A stretch of DNA of 64,000 bases from Pseudomonas sp. PB120 (lineage in GTDB: Bacteria > Pseudomonadota > Gammaproteobacteria > Pseudomonadales > Pseudomonadaceae): the NCBI RefSeq assembly GCF_009761815.1, contig NZ_RWIN01000132.1, positions 1-64,000 on the forward strand, read 5' to 3'. Positions 34,415-43,252 of the stretch are shown here, in pieces. A program made the position numbers and the translations under genes. Each line of letters begins with the position of its first letter. The first letter of the stretch is position 1. The notes below the pieces were generated by a model. The model worked only from the letters and a program-made list of their open reading frames with translations, made no database searches and was not told the DNA's origin.

Positions 34415-35275
34415 ATGGCAGGCGCAAAAGAGATTCGCAGTAAGATTGCGAGCATCAAAAGCACGCAAAAGATTACCAGCGCCATGGAAAAAGTGGCGGT
34501 CAGTAAAATGCGCAAGGCACAAATGCGCATGGCTGCTAGCCGTCCTTATGCGGAGCGCATCCGCCAGGTTATTGGCCATCTGGCCAACGCTAACCCGGAA
34601 TATCGCCACCCATTCATGATCGACCGTGAAGTAAAGCGTGTTGGTTATGTCGTGGTGAGCAGTGACCGTGGTCTGTGTGGTGGCTTGAACACCAACCTGT
34701 TCAAGGCCCTGGTCAAGGACATGGCGAAAAACCGTGAAAACGGCGTCGAGATCGATCTGTGTGTAGTGGGTAGCAAGGGTGCGGCTTTCTTCCGCAACTT
34801 CGGCGGCAACGTCGTAGCAGCTATCAGCCACCTGGGTGAAGAGCCATCGATCAATGATCTGATTGGCAGCGTCAAGGTGATGCTGGATGCCTACCTGGAT
34901 GGCCGTATCGACCGTCTGAGCGTTGTGTCCAACAAGTTCATCAACACCATGACGCAACAGCCTACCGTGGAGCAGTTGATTCCATTGGTGGCAACCCCGG
35001 ATCAAGAACTCAAGCACCACTGGGATTATCTGTACGAACCGGACGCCAAAGAGCTGCTTGACGGCTTGATGGTCCGTTACGTGGAGTCGCAGGTCTACCA
35101 GGCGGTGGTCGAGAACAACGCGGCTGAACAAGCTGCGCGGATGATCGCGATGAAGAACGCTACCGACAACGCCGGTGATTTGATCAGCGATTTGCAGCTG
35201 ATCTACAACAAGGCGCGTCAGGCTGCGATCACCCAAGAGATCTCGGAAATCGTCGGCGGCGCTGCCGCGGTTTAA
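34415..35275 (+). CDS. atpG: F1Fo ATP synthase subunit gamma
   Basis: Central rotor shaft of F1. The 286-residue protein starts with the long N-terminal helix (GAKEIRSKIASIKSTQKITSAMEKVA), contains the SSDRGLCGGLN segment (near residue 75), and ends with the conserved C-terminal helix (ARMIAMKNATDNAGDLISDLQLIYNKARQAAITQEISEIVGGA). ATG start, 27 bp before atpD. Confidence 0.98.
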   Translation: MAGAKEIRSKIASIKSTQKITSAMEKVAVSKMRKAQMRMAASRPYAERIRQVIGHLANANPEYRHPFMIDREVKRVGYVVVSSDRGLCGGLNTNLFKALVKDMAKNRENGVEIDLCVVGSKGAAFFRNFGGNVVAAISHLGEEPSINDLIGSVKVMLDAYLDGRIDRLSVVSNKFINTMTQQPTVEQLIPLVATPDQELKHHWDYLYEPDAKELLDGLMVRYVESQVYQAVVENNAAEQAARMIAMKNATDNAGDLISDLQLIYNKARQAAITQEISEIVGGAAAV

Positions 35276-35302
35276 CGGTTCAAATATTCAGAGGATCCAG
35301 CT

Positions 35303-36682
35303 ATGAGTAGCGGACGTATCGTTCAAATCATCGGCGCCGTTATCGACGTGGAATTTCCACGCGACAGCGTACCGAGCATCTACAACGCGCTGAAAGTAGT
35401 GAGCGCGGCCGAAACCACCCTGGAAGTTCAGCAACAGCTGGGCGACGGCGTGGTTCGTACCATTGCGATGGGTTCCACCGAGGGCTTGAAGCGCGGTCTG
35501 GAAGTCACCGATTCTGGCGCAGCCATCTCCGTACCGGTCGGTAAAGCGACTCTGGGCCGGATCATGGACGTACTGGGCAACCCGATCGACGAAGCTGGCC
35601 CGATCGACACCGAAGAGCGCTGGGGCATTCACCGTCCTGCGCCAACCTTCGCTGAACAAGCGGGCGGCAACGACCTGCTGGAAACCGGCATCAAGGTTAT
35701 CGACCTGGTTTGCCCGTTCGCCAAGGGTGGTAAAGTTGGTCTGTTCGGTGGTGCCGGTGTAGGCAAAACCGTAAACATGATGGAACTGATCCGTAACATC
35801 GCCATCGAGCACAGCGGTTATTCCGTGTTCGCCGGTGTGGGTGAGCGTACTCGTGAGGGTAACGACTTCTACCACGAGATGAAGGATTCCAACGTTCTGG
35901 ACAAAGTGGCACTGGTTTACGGTCAGATGAACGAGCCGCCGGGTAACCGTCTGCGCGTAGCACTGACCGGCCTGACCATGGCCGAGAAGTTCCGTGACGA
36001 AGGTAACGACGTTCTGCTGTTCGTCGACAATATCTATCGTTACACCCTGGCCGGTACTGAAGTATCCGCACTGCTGGGCCGTATGCCTTCCGCAGTAGGT
36101 TACCAGCCGACCCTGGCCGAAGAGATGGGTACTCTGCAAGAGCGTATCACTTCGACCAAAAACGGTTCGATCACCTCGATCCAAGCGGTATACGTACCTG
36201 CGGATGACTTGACTGACCCGTCGCCAGCGACCACCTTCGCCCACTTGGACGCCACCGTCGTTCTGTCCCGTGACATCGCTTCCCTGGGTATCTACCCAGC
36301 GGTCGATCCACTCGACTCGACTTCGCGCCAGCTGGACCCGAACGTAATCGGCCAGGACCACTACGACACTGCTCGCGGTGTACAGTATGTTCTGCAGCGT
36401 TACAAAGAACTGAAGGACATCATTGCGATCCTGGGTATGGACGAGCTGTCGGAAGCCGACAAGCAGTTGGTAAACCGTGCTCGTAAGATCCAGCGCTTCT
36501 TGTCGCAACCGTTCTTCGTGGCTGAAGTCTTCACCGGTGCATCGGGTAAATACGTTTCCCTGAAAGACACCATTGCTGGCTTCAAAGGCATCCTCAACGG
36601 TGACTACGACCACCTGCCAGAACAAGCGTTCTACATGGTCGGCGGCATCGAAGAAGCGATCGAGAAAGCCAAGAAACTGTAA
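35303..36682 (+). CDS. atpD: F1Fo ATP synthase subunit beta
   Basis: Catalytic subunit of F1. The 459-residue protein has Walker A GGAGVGKTV (near residue 148), the catalytic Glu in GVGERTREGNDF (near 180), Walker B DVLLFVDNIYR (near 235), and the DELSEADK motif (near 381) that contacts gamma. ATG start behind GAGG. Confidence 0.98.
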   Translation: MSSGRIVQIIGAVIDVEFPRDSVPSIYNALKVVSAAETTLEVQQQLGDGVVRTIAMGSTEGLKRGLEVTDSGAAISVPVGKATLGRIMDVLGNPIDEAGPIDTEERWGIHRPAPTFAEQAGGNDLLETGIKVIDLVCPFAKGGKVGLFGGAGVGKTVNMMELIRNIAIEHSGYSVFAGVGERTREGNDFYHEMKDSNVLDKVALVYGQMNEPPGNRLRVALTGLTMAEKFRDEGNDVLLFVDNIYRYTLAGTEVSALLGRMPSAVGYQPTLAEEMGTLQERITSTKNGSITSIQAVYVPADDLTDPSPATTFAHLDATVVLSRDIASLGIYPAVDPLDSTSRQLDPNVIGQDHYDTARGVQYVLQRYKELKDIIAILGMDELSEADKQLVNRARKIQRFLSQPFFVAEVFTGASGKYVSLKDTIAGFKGILNGDYDHLPEQAFYMVGGIEEAIEKAKKL

Positions 36683-36727
36683 TCCCGGCGCCCGGCAACG
36701 GGCGCTAATTTAGGTTGAGGCAATCAG

Positions 36728-37153
36728 ATGGCTATGACAGTCCATTGCGATATCGTCAGTGCGGAAGGGGAGATCTTTTCCGGCCTGGTCGAGATGGTGA
36801 TTGCGCACGGTGCACTGGGTGATCTTGGTATCGCCCTGGGTCACGCGCCGCTGATCACTAATCTCAAGCCAGGTCCGATCCGCCTGATCAAGCAGGGCGG
36901 GGAAGCCGAGGTGTTTTACATCTCCGGTGGTTTCCTCGAGGTTCAGCCGAACATGGTCAAGGTGCTTGCCGATACCGTGCAACGTGCCGCCGACCTGGAT
37001 GAAGCCTCCGCTCAGGAAGCCGTTAAGGCTGCCGAGAAGGCCTTGCATGAACGTGGTGCAGAATTCGATTACGGTTCTGCTGCCGCACGTCTGGCCGAAG
37101 CTGCAGCTCAGCTGCGCACCGTCCAGCAGATCCGCAAGAAGTTTGGCGGTTAA
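36728..37153 (+). CDS. atpC: F1Fo ATP synthase subunit epsilon
   Basis: Rotor-stalk subunit that also inhibits ATP hydrolysis. The 141-residue protein has the N-terminal beta-sandwich (VHCDIVSAEGEIFSGLVEMVIAHGALGDLGIALGHAPLIT) and the two C-terminal alpha-helices rich in Ala/Glu. ATG start; the true start may be MAMTVHCDIV as given. Last gene of the operon, followed by a terminator. Confidence 0.97.
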   Translation: MAMTVHCDIVSAEGEIFSGLVEMVIAHGALGDLGIALGHAPLITNLKPGPIRLIKQGGEAEVFYISGGFLEVQPNMVKVLADTVQRAADLDEASAQEAVKAAEKALHERGAEFDYGSAAARLAEAAAQLRTVQQIRKKFGG

Positions 37154-37182
37154 TTCGCCATCGACTTGTTGTGCGATTGATT

Positions 37183-37212
37183 AAAAAGGGTAGCCTCGGC
37201 TACCCTTTTTTC
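37183..37212 (+). terminator. Rho-independent terminator of the atp operon
   Basis: AAAAGGGTAGCC / GGCTACCCTTTTTT with a TC-centred loop, about 30 bp after atpC. Confidence 0.9.
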
Positions 37213-37270
37213 TTTTCCGACTTTCATCACCTGGTCGCTGTTTCTGACCAGTCAGGATTGGTAGCCAGTC

Positions 37271-38638
37271 ATGTCTCTTGAAATCGTTATTCTCGCCGCT
37301 GGCCAAGGCACACGCATGCGTTCGGCCTTGCCGAAAGTGCTGCATCCGATTGCCGGCAATTCGATGCTCGGCCATGTTATCCACAGCGCCCGGCAACTCC
37401 ATCCACAGCGCATTCATGTCGTGATCGGCCACGGTGCCGACGTCGTACGTGAGCGCCTGGCGGCGGATGATCTGAATTTCGTCCTGCAGGACAAACAACT
37501 GGGTACCGGTCATGCGGTCGCCCAGGCTGTGCCGTTCATCAAGTCCGATACCGTGCTGATTCTCTACGGTGATGTGCCGTTGATTGAAGTCGAAACATTG
37601 CAGCGTCTGCTGAAGAAAGTAGCGCCGCAACAACTGGGACTTCTCACCGTCGAACTGGACGACCCGACCGGTTACGGCCGCATCGTTCGTAATGCCGCGG
37701 GTAACGTGACCGCTATCGTTGAACAGAAAGACGCCAACGAAACCGAGCGTGCCATCACGGAAGGCAATACCGGTATTCTGGCGATGCCGGTCGAAGGGTT
37801 GAGCGGCTGGATGAGTCGACTCTCCAACAACAATGCCCAAGGCGAGTATTACCTCACCGACGTGATTGCCATGGCGGTCAGCGATGGCCTGGTGGTGGCG
37901 ACCGAGCAACCTCACGACGCCATGGAAGTGCAGGGCGCCAACGATCGTAAGCAGCTTTCCGACCTTGAGCGTCACTACCAGCTTCGCGCCGGCCGTCGTT
38001 TGATGGCACAGGGCGTCACCCTGCGTGACCCGGCCCGTTTCGATGTTCGCGGTGAAATCACTGTGGGTCGTGACGTGCTGATCGATATCAACGTGATCCT
38101 CGAAGGCAAGGTCGTTATCGAAGACGACGTGGTGATCGGTCCGAATTGCGTGATCAAGGACAGCACCCTGCGCAAAGGCGTGGTGATCAAGGCCAACAGC
38201 CACATCGACGGCGCGATTCTCGGTGAAGGCAGCGATGCCGGTCCGTTCGCACGTTTGCGTCCAGGGACTGTTCTTGAGGCTCGGGCCCATGTGGGTAACT
38301 TCGTCGAGCTGAAAAATGCTCATTTGGGCGAAGGTGCCAAGGCCGGCCATTTAACCTACCTGGGGGATGCTGAGGTTGGGGCTCGGACCAACATTGGTGC
38401 CGGTACCATCACTTGCAACTATGACGGCGCCAATAAGTGGAAAACCGTATTGGGTGAGGATGTGTTTATCGGTTCCAACAACTCGTTGGTAGCTCCTGTG
38501 GATATCTCCAATGGTGCAACGACCGCCGCCGGATCGACGATTACCCAGAATGTGGATAACTCACAATTAGCGGTGGGCCGTGCGCGGCAGAAGAACATCG
38601 ACGGCTGGAAGCGGCCGGAGAAGATAAAGAAAGCTTGA
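37271..38638 (+). CDS. glmU: Bifunctional GlcN-1-P acetyltransferase / GlcNAc-1-P uridyltransferase
   Basis: Makes UDP-GlcNAc for peptidoglycan and LPS. The 455-residue protein has the N-terminal pyrophosphorylase domain with LAAGQGTRMRSALPKVLHP (near residue 7) and the C-terminal left-handed beta-helix of hexapeptide repeats (about 250-440), including GRDVLIDINVILEGKVVIEDDVVIG. ATG start. Exact DnaA 9-mers lie near its start, near its end and over its stop codon. It sits with glmS, the upstream step of the same pathway. Confidence 0.98.
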   Translation: MSLEIVILAAGQGTRMRSALPKVLHPIAGNSMLGHVIHSARQLHPQRIHVVIGHGADVVRERLAADDLNFVLQDKQLGTGHAVAQAVPFIKSDTVLILYGDVPLIEVETLQRLLKKVAPQQLGLLTVELDDPTGYGRIVRNAAGNVTAIVEQKDANETERAITEGNTGILAMPVEGLSGWMSRLSNNNAQGEYYLTDVIAMAVSDGLVVATEQPHDAMEVQGANDRKQLSDLERHYQLRAGRRLMAQGVTLRDPARFDVRGEITVGRDVLIDINVILEGKVVIEDDVVIGPNCVIKDSTLRKGVVIKANSHIDGAILGEGSDAGPFARLRPGTVLEARAHVGNFVELKNAHLGEGAKAGHLTYLGDAEVGARTNIGAGTITCNYDGANKWKTVLGEDVFIGSNNSLVAPVDISNGATTAAGSTITQNVDNSQLAVGRARQKNIDGWKRPEKIKKA

Positions 38639-38651
38639 GTTATCCACATTT

Positions 38652-38752
38652 CCTGTAGGAGCGAGCTTGCTCGCGATGGCGTTAACGATAACGCGTGCGC
38701 ATTGGAAGAACGTCGCGCTCGGAATCATCGCCAGCAAGCTCGCTCCTTTAGG
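38652..38752. repeat. REP doublet between glmU and the DeoR gene
   Basis: CCTGTAGGAGCGAGCTTGCT... (38652-38681) and its imperfect inverse (38726-38752) flank a short spacer with GTTAACGATAACG. It is the same REP family as at 8025-8120, and again has exact DnaA 9-mers on both sides (38640 and 38753). Confidence 0.8.
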
Positions 38753-38790
38753 TTATCCACAGATCTTTTTATCGCTTCGCGCTTGACGGA

Positions 38791-38838
38791 GTTTCGACAA
38801 TAGGTTTTGATTGCTTACGTTATCTTTCGAAACGAAAC
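38791..38838. promoter_or_regulatory. Candidate operator of the DeoR regulator
   Basis: GTTTCG (38791-38796) and two tandem CGAAAC units (38828-38833 and 38833-38838) lie directly upstream of the DeoR-type gene, including the palindrome TTTCGAAA. Repeats of this kind are typical DeoR-family binding sites; autoregulation is inferred. Confidence 0.35.
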
Positions 38839-38844
38839 TTAATC

Positions 38845-39621
38845 ATGTCGAAGCGCAACACGCCTCAACGCCGTCACAACATCCTCGCCTTGCTCAATGA
38901 GCAGGGCGAAGTCAGCGTGGATGAGTTGGCCAAGCGCTTCGAGACGTCGGAAGTCACTATCCGCAAGGATCTGGCGGCACTTGAAAGCAACGGTCTGTTG
39001 TTACGCCGCTATGGCGGTGCTATCACCATGCCGCAAGAACTTGTGGCCGATATCAGCCAGCCGGTCTCCAAGTACAAACAGGCCATCGCTCGCGCCGCCG
39101 TCACTCGGATTCGCGAACATGCACGGATCATCATCGACAGCGGCAGCACCACCGCGTCGATGATTCCGGAACTTGGCCAACAGCCGGGCCTGGTTGTAAT
39201 GACCAACTCCCTGCATGTCGCCAACGCCTTGAGCGAACTCGAACACGAGCCCGTCCTGTTGATGACCGGTGGTACCTGGGATCCTCACTCCGAGTCCTTT
39301 CAGGGGCAGGTGGCCGAGCAAGTACTACGCTCCTACGACTTTGATCAGTTGTTCATCGGCGCCGATGGTATCGACCTGGTGCGCGGCACAACCACCTTCA
39401 ACGAACTGCTGGGATTGAGCCGGGTCATGGCTGAAGTCGCTCGTGAAGTCGTCGTGATGGTGGAGGCTGACAAGATCGGCCGCAAGATTCCTAACCTGGA
39501 GCTGCCGTGGAGCAGCGTCCATACCCTAATTACCGATGATCGCCTGCCGCTTGAGGCACGTGATCAGATTCAGGCCCGCGGCATCACATTGATTTGCGCG
39601 GCTGTCAGTCAGGAGAAATAG
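38845..39621 (+). CDS. glmR: DeoR-family transcriptional regulator (GlmR-like)
   Basis: A sugar-phosphate-responsive repressor. The 258-residue protein has an N-terminal winged helix-turn-helix (RRHNILALLNEQGEVSVDELAKRFETSEVTIRKDLAALESNGLLLRRYGGA, about 10-60). The DeoR C-terminal sensor domain contains IDSGSTTASMIPEL (near 97) and IGADGIDLVRGTTTFN (near 172). It is sandwiched between glmU and glmS (2 bp before glmS), which supports control of amino-sugar synthesis; this is the position of the regulator called GlmR in Pseudomonas. ATG start. Confidence 0.88.
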   Translation: MSKRNTPQRRHNILALLNEQGEVSVDELAKRFETSEVTIRKDLAALESNGLLLRRYGGAITMPQELVADISQPVSKYKQAIARAAVTRIREHARIIIDSGSTTASMIPELGQQPGLVVMTNSLHVANALSELEHEPVLLMTGGTWDPHSESFQGQVAEQVLRSYDFDQLFIGADGIDLVRGTTTFNELLGLSRVMAEVAREVVVMVEADKIGRKIPNLELPWSSVHTLITDDRLPLEARDQIQARGITLICAAVSQEK

Positions 39622-39622
39622 C

Positions 39623-41455
39623 ATGTGTGGAATTGTTGGCGCGGTCGCAGAACGTAACATCACCGCCATCCTGCTCGAGGGCCTGAAGCGCCTGGAATAC
39701 CGTGGTTATGACAGCGCCGGCGTGGCGGTCTTCACCAATGACGAAAAGCTGGAACGCGTTCGACGTCCTGGGAAAGTCAGTGAGCTGGAACTGGCACTCG
39801 CCGCCGAGCCACTGATCGGTCGACTCGGTATCGCCCATACCCGCTGGGCCACTCACGGCGCTCCGTGTGAACGCAACGCCCACCCGATTTTCTCGGGCGG
39901 TCTGGCGGTGGTGCATAACGGCATCATCGAGAACCACGAAGCCCTGCGCGAACAACTGAAAGCCCTGGGTTACGTGTTCACGTCAGACACCGACACGGAA
40001 GTCATCGCCCACCTGTTGAACCACAAACTCAAGGATCTTGGCGATCTGACCGTAGCCCTCAAAGCCACCGTGAAAGAACTGCACGGTGCTTACGGCCTGG
40101 CCGTGATCAGCGCGGATCAACCAGATCGCCTGGTCGCCGCCCGCAGTGGCAGCCCGCTGGTGATCGGCCTGGGTCTGGGGGAAAACTTCCTGGCCTCCGA
40201 CCAGTTGGCGCTGCGTCAGGTCACTGACCGCTTCATGTATCTTGAAGAAGGCGATATCGCCGAAATTCGCCGCGACAGCGTGCAGATCTGGGACGTCAAC
40301 GGCAAGGCGGTCGAGCGCGAAGCCGTGCAGTACCGCGACGGTGCCGAAGCCGCCGACAAAGGCGAGTTCCGCCACTTCATGCTCAAGGAAATCCACGAGC
40401 AACCGGCGGTTGTGCAACGCACTCTCGAAGGTCGTCTGAGCGCCAATGGCGTGCTGGTTCAGGCGTTCGGTCCGCAGGCCGCCGAGCTGTTTGCCAAGGT
40501 GCGCAACGTCCAGATCGTCGCCTGTGGTACCAGTTACCATGCCGGGATGGTCGCTCGCTATTGGCTCGAAGAACTGGCCGGCATCCCGTGCCAGGTCGAA
40601 GTCGCCAGCGAATTCCGCTACCGCAAGGTGGTGGTCCAGCCCGACACGCTGTTCGTGACCATTTCCCAGTCCGGCGAAACCGCCGACACCCTGGCCGCGC
40701 TACGTAACGCCAAGGAACTGGGCTTCCTTGCCAGCCTGGCCATCTGCAACGTCGGCATCAGCTCGCTGGTGCGTGAGTCCGATCTGACCCTGCTGACTCA
40801 GGCCGGTCGTGAAATCGGTGTGGCCTCGACCAAAGCCTTTACCACTCAGCTGGTTGGTTTGCTGTTGCTGACGCTGTCCCTGGGCCAGGTTCGCGGTTCG
40901 TTGGCCAAAGGCGTCGAAGCCACCCTGGTCGAAGAATTGCGTCGCCTGCCAACTCGTCTGGGTGAAGCCTTGGCAATGGACAGCACTGTCGAAAAAATCG
41001 CTGAGCTGTTCGCCGAGAAAAACCACACGCTGTTCCTTGGTCGGGGAGCGCAGTTCCCGGTGGCCATGGAAGGCGCGCTCAAGCTCAAGGAAATTTCCTA
41101 TATCCACGCCGAGGCCTATCCGGCCGGCGAGCTGAAGCACGGCCCATTGGCACTTGTGGATAACGATATGCCGGTGGTTACCGTGGCGCCAAACAACGAA
41201 CTGCTGGAGAAGTTGAAGTCCAACCTCCAGGAAGTCCGGGCTCGTGGCGGTCAGTTGGTGGTCTTCGCAGACGAACAAGCCGGCATGACCAACGGGGAAG
41301 GGACGCATGTGGTGAACATGCCGCACATCCACGACATCCTGTCGCCCATCCTTTACACCATCCCGCTGCAGCTGCTCTCGTACTACGTCGCTGTACTGAA
41401 GGGCACCGACGTCGATCAGCCGCGTAACCTGGCGAAGTCGGTGACGGTGGAATAA
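39623..41455 (+). CDS. glmS: Glutamine-fructose-6-phosphate aminotransferase
   Basis: Makes glucosamine-6-phosphate from fructose-6-P and glutamine, the entry step to UDP-GlcNAc. The 610-residue protein begins MCGIVG with the Ntn nucleophile Cys2, has the glutaminase signature RLEYRGYDSAGVAV, and two SIS domains (VACGTSYHAGMVARYW; LGRGAQFPVAMEGALKLKEISYIHAEAYPAGELKHGPLAL). It ends PRNLAKSVTVE, the segment recognised by TnsD. ATG start behind AGGAG. I see no ribozyme or GlmZ-like target with confidence. Confidence 0.98.
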   Translation: MCGIVGAVAERNITAILLEGLKRLEYRGYDSAGVAVFTNDEKLERVRRPGKVSELELALAAEPLIGRLGIAHTRWATHGAPCERNAHPIFSGGLAVVHNGIIENHEALREQLKALGYVFTSDTDTEVIAHLLNHKLKDLGDLTVALKATVKELHGAYGLAVISADQPDRLVAARSGSPLVIGLGLGENFLASDQLALRQVTDRFMYLEEGDIAEIRRDSVQIWDVNGKAVEREAVQYRDGAEAADKGEFRHFMLKEIHEQPAVVQRTLEGRLSANGVLVQAFGPQAAELFAKVRNVQIVACGTSYHAGMVARYWLEELAGIPCQVEVASEFRYRKVVVQPDTLFVTISQSGETADTLAALRNAKELGFLASLAICNVGISSLVRESDLTLLTQAGREIGVASTKAFTTQLVGLLLLTLSLGQVRGSLAKGVEATLVEELRRLPTRLGEALAMDSTVEKIAELFAEKNHTLFLGRGAQFPVAMEGALKLKEISYIHAEAYPAGELKHGPLALVDNDMPVVTVAPNNELLEKLKSNLQEVRARGGQLVVFADEQAGMTNGEGTHVVNMPHIHDILSPILYTIPLQLLSYYVAVLKGTDVDQPRNLAKSVTVE

Positions 41456-41481
41456 GTTATCCACAGGTGATCGAAACATAA
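41422..41481 (+). other. Tn7 attachment site attTn7 (unoccupied)
   Basis: The 3' end of glmS (TnsD-binding part) plus the first 25 bp after its stop form attTn7 in Pseudomonas; the insertion point would be near 41480. No Tn7-type end or transposition gene follows; the next features are the glmS terminator and a LysR gene, so the site is empty. Confidence 0.6.
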
Positions 41482-41483
41482 AG

Positions 41484-41513
41484 AATCGCAGCCAATGGTT
41501 GCGATTTTTTTTT
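41484..41513 (+). terminator. Rho-independent terminator after glmS
   Basis: AATCGCA / TGCGATT stem with loop GCCAATGGT, followed by seven T residues. It lies between glmS and the LysR-type gene. Confidence 0.8.
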
Positions 41514-41531
41514 CTGATTGAGGGTGTGCCC

Positions 41532-42428
41532 ATGGACCGTTTCCAGGAAATGCAGGTGTTCGCTGTCGTCGCCCAAGAGCAGGGCTTTTCGGCGGCGGCG
41601 CGGCGTTTGGGCATGTCGGCGGCGAGTGTCACGCGGGCGGTGGCGGCGCTGGAGAAGCGCATTGGCACGCTGTTGCTGACGCGCACCACGCGCAGTGTGC
41701 ATTTGAGCGAGGCGGGTCAGCGGTATCTTGAAGACTGTCGGCGGATTCTCTCTGAGGTGCAGGAAGCGGAGGATTCGGCCGCAGGCAGCCACGCTCATCC
41801 TCGTGGGCAACTGACGATTACCGCGCCAGTATTGTTTGGGGAGTTGTTCGTCACCCCGTTGATGGTCGGCTATCTGAGTCAATTTCCTGAGGTCTGCATC
41901 AACGGATTGCTGGTCGATCGAGTGGTCAGCATGGTCGAGGAGGGCATTGATGTCGCAGTGCGCATCGGTGAACTGCCCGATAGCAATCAACATGCGATTC
42001 ATGTCGGTGAAGTGCGACGAGTTGTGTGTGGTTCGCCGAGGCTGTTGGCGACACATGGGCGGCCCCGTCATCCACAGGATCTGGCGCAAGCCCCCGTTAT
42101 TGCAACGTCTGCCATTGGCCAGCAGCGCACCTGGCCATTTCTAGACGCGGGAGAGCCGGTCAACGTTCGACCGGAGCCGCGACTCGTGGTAACGGCGAAT
42201 CAGGCGGCCATCACTGCCGCGAGCCTGGACCTGGGATTCACCCGGGTCCTGTCTTATCAGGTGGCGAGTAAAGTCGCTGCAGGTGAGTTGGAAATCATCC
42301 TCGCCGACTTCGAACTGCCGCCTCTTCCCATACACGTGGTGTATCAAGGCGGGCGCCAGGCCCCGGCGCGGGTTCGCAGTTTTGTAGATTTTGCGGTGAA
42401 TGCGCTGCGTCAGCACCCAGATTTGTAG
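41532..42428 (+). CDS. LysR-family transcriptional regulator
   Basis: A 298-residue LysR regulator with an N-terminal winged helix-turn-helix (FSAAARRLGMSAASVTRAVAALEKRIGTLLLTRTTRSVHLSEAGQRYLEDCR, about 20-72). The C-terminal effector-binding domain contains DVAVRIGELPDSN and resembles the group often annotated near glutathione transferases. ATG chosen at MDRFQEMQVF; the extra 11 upstream codons overlap the terminator. It lies in the same direction as the GST and redox-fusion genes, which it may control. Effector unknown. Confidence 0.9.
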   Translation: MDRFQEMQVFAVVAQEQGFSAAARRLGMSAASVTRAVAALEKRIGTLLLTRTTRSVHLSEAGQRYLEDCRRILSEVQEAEDSAAGSHAHPRGQLTITAPVLFGELFVTPLMVGYLSQFPEVCINGLLVDRVVSMVEEGIDVAVRIGELPDSNQHAIHVGEVRRVVCGSPRLLATHGRPRHPQDLAQAPVIATSAIGQQRTWPFLDAGEPVNVRPEPRLVVTANQAAITAASLDLGFTRVLSYQVASKVAAGELEIILADFELPPLPIHVVYQGGRQAPARVRSFVDFAVNALRQHPDL

Positions 42429-42561
42429 CACTGATGGTTTATTGCACCAGCTGAAATAATCGATTGCGTTTGCTGGTTATTCTGTTGTTTTGAGGATGGG
42501 TAGATGATGGCTTCCATCGGCGCTGACACCTGAGCAGCGCCACCCTTCAGCGGAGTCGACC

Positions 42562-43188
42562 ATGCAAGCGATCAAACTCTACAACTTCCCACGTTCCGGC
42601 CATGCTCACCGTGTGGAGCTGATGCTGTCCCTGATGCAGCTGCCCACGGAGCTGATTTTTGTCGACCTGGCCAAGGGGGCGCACAAACAGCCGGAGTTTC
42701 TCGCGGTTAACCCGTTCGGGCAGGTTCCGGCCATCGATGATCAAGGCGTGGTGCTGGCCGACTCGAACGCGATTCTGGTGTACCTGGCGCAAAAATACGG
42801 TAACGGTCGCTGGCTGCCAGCCGATCCGCTCGGCGCGGCCAAGGTACAGCGTTGGTTGTCGGTGGCGGCCGGACCGATTGCCTTTGGTCCCGGCCGAGCC
42901 AGGCTGATCACGGTGTTTGGCGCGGCGTATAACGCTGAAGAGGTGATCGCTTTCTCGCACGTCTGGCTCAAATTGATTGATCATGAACTGGCGGGTTCGG
43001 CTTTTCTGGTTGGTAGCGAGCCGACCATTGCCGACGTCGCGGCCTACAGTTACATCGCCCATGCACCGGAAGGCAATGTGTCGCTTGAGGACTACGCCAA
43101 CATTCGGGCATGGCTGGCGCGCATCGAAGCCTTGCCGGGGTTCGTCGGCATGCCGCGCACGGTGGCCGGCCTGCAAAAAACTGCCTGA
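42562..43188 (+). CDS. Glutathione S-transferase family protein
   Basis: A 208-residue cytosolic GST with an N-terminal thioredoxin-fold domain (IKLYNFPRSGHAHRVELMLSLMQLP; the NPFGQVPAIDD cis-Pro motif; the DSNAILVYLAQKY glutathione-binding motif) and a C-terminal helical domain. The catalytic residue appears to be the Ser in PRSGHAHR. ATG start. The next gene begins 64 bp downstream across a GC-rich hairpin (43196-43214); together they look like a detoxification or redox unit downstream of the LysR gene. Confidence 0.92.
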   Translation: MQAIKLYNFPRSGHAHRVELMLSLMQLPTELIFVDLAKGAHKQPEFLAVNPFGQVPAIDDQGVVLADSNAILVYLAQKYGNGRWLPADPLGAAKVQRWLSVAAGPIAFGPGRARLITVFGAAYNAEEVIAFSHVWLKLIDHELAGSAFLVGSEPTIADVAAYSYIAHAPEGNVSLEDYANIRAWLARIEALPGFVGMPRTVAGLQKTA

Positions 43189-43252
43189 CGCTGACGGCCC
43201 GACATTGTCGGGCCCCTCACACTGCGCGAATTTCGCGGGGGGAGAAGCCGTA

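Noticed and set aside
32346..34427. 693-residue frame antisense to atpA
   Set aside because: Low-complexity antisense reading of a certain gene.
36688..36705. Small hairpin GCGCCC/GGGCGC between atpD and atpC as a regulatory element
   Set aside because: Only a 6-bp stem in GC-rich DNA; not convincing.
43196..43214. GC-rich hairpin between the GST and the redox-fusion gene as a terminator
   Set aside because: Stem GGCCCGAC / GTCGGGCC is good but has no T tract, so termination is not supported.
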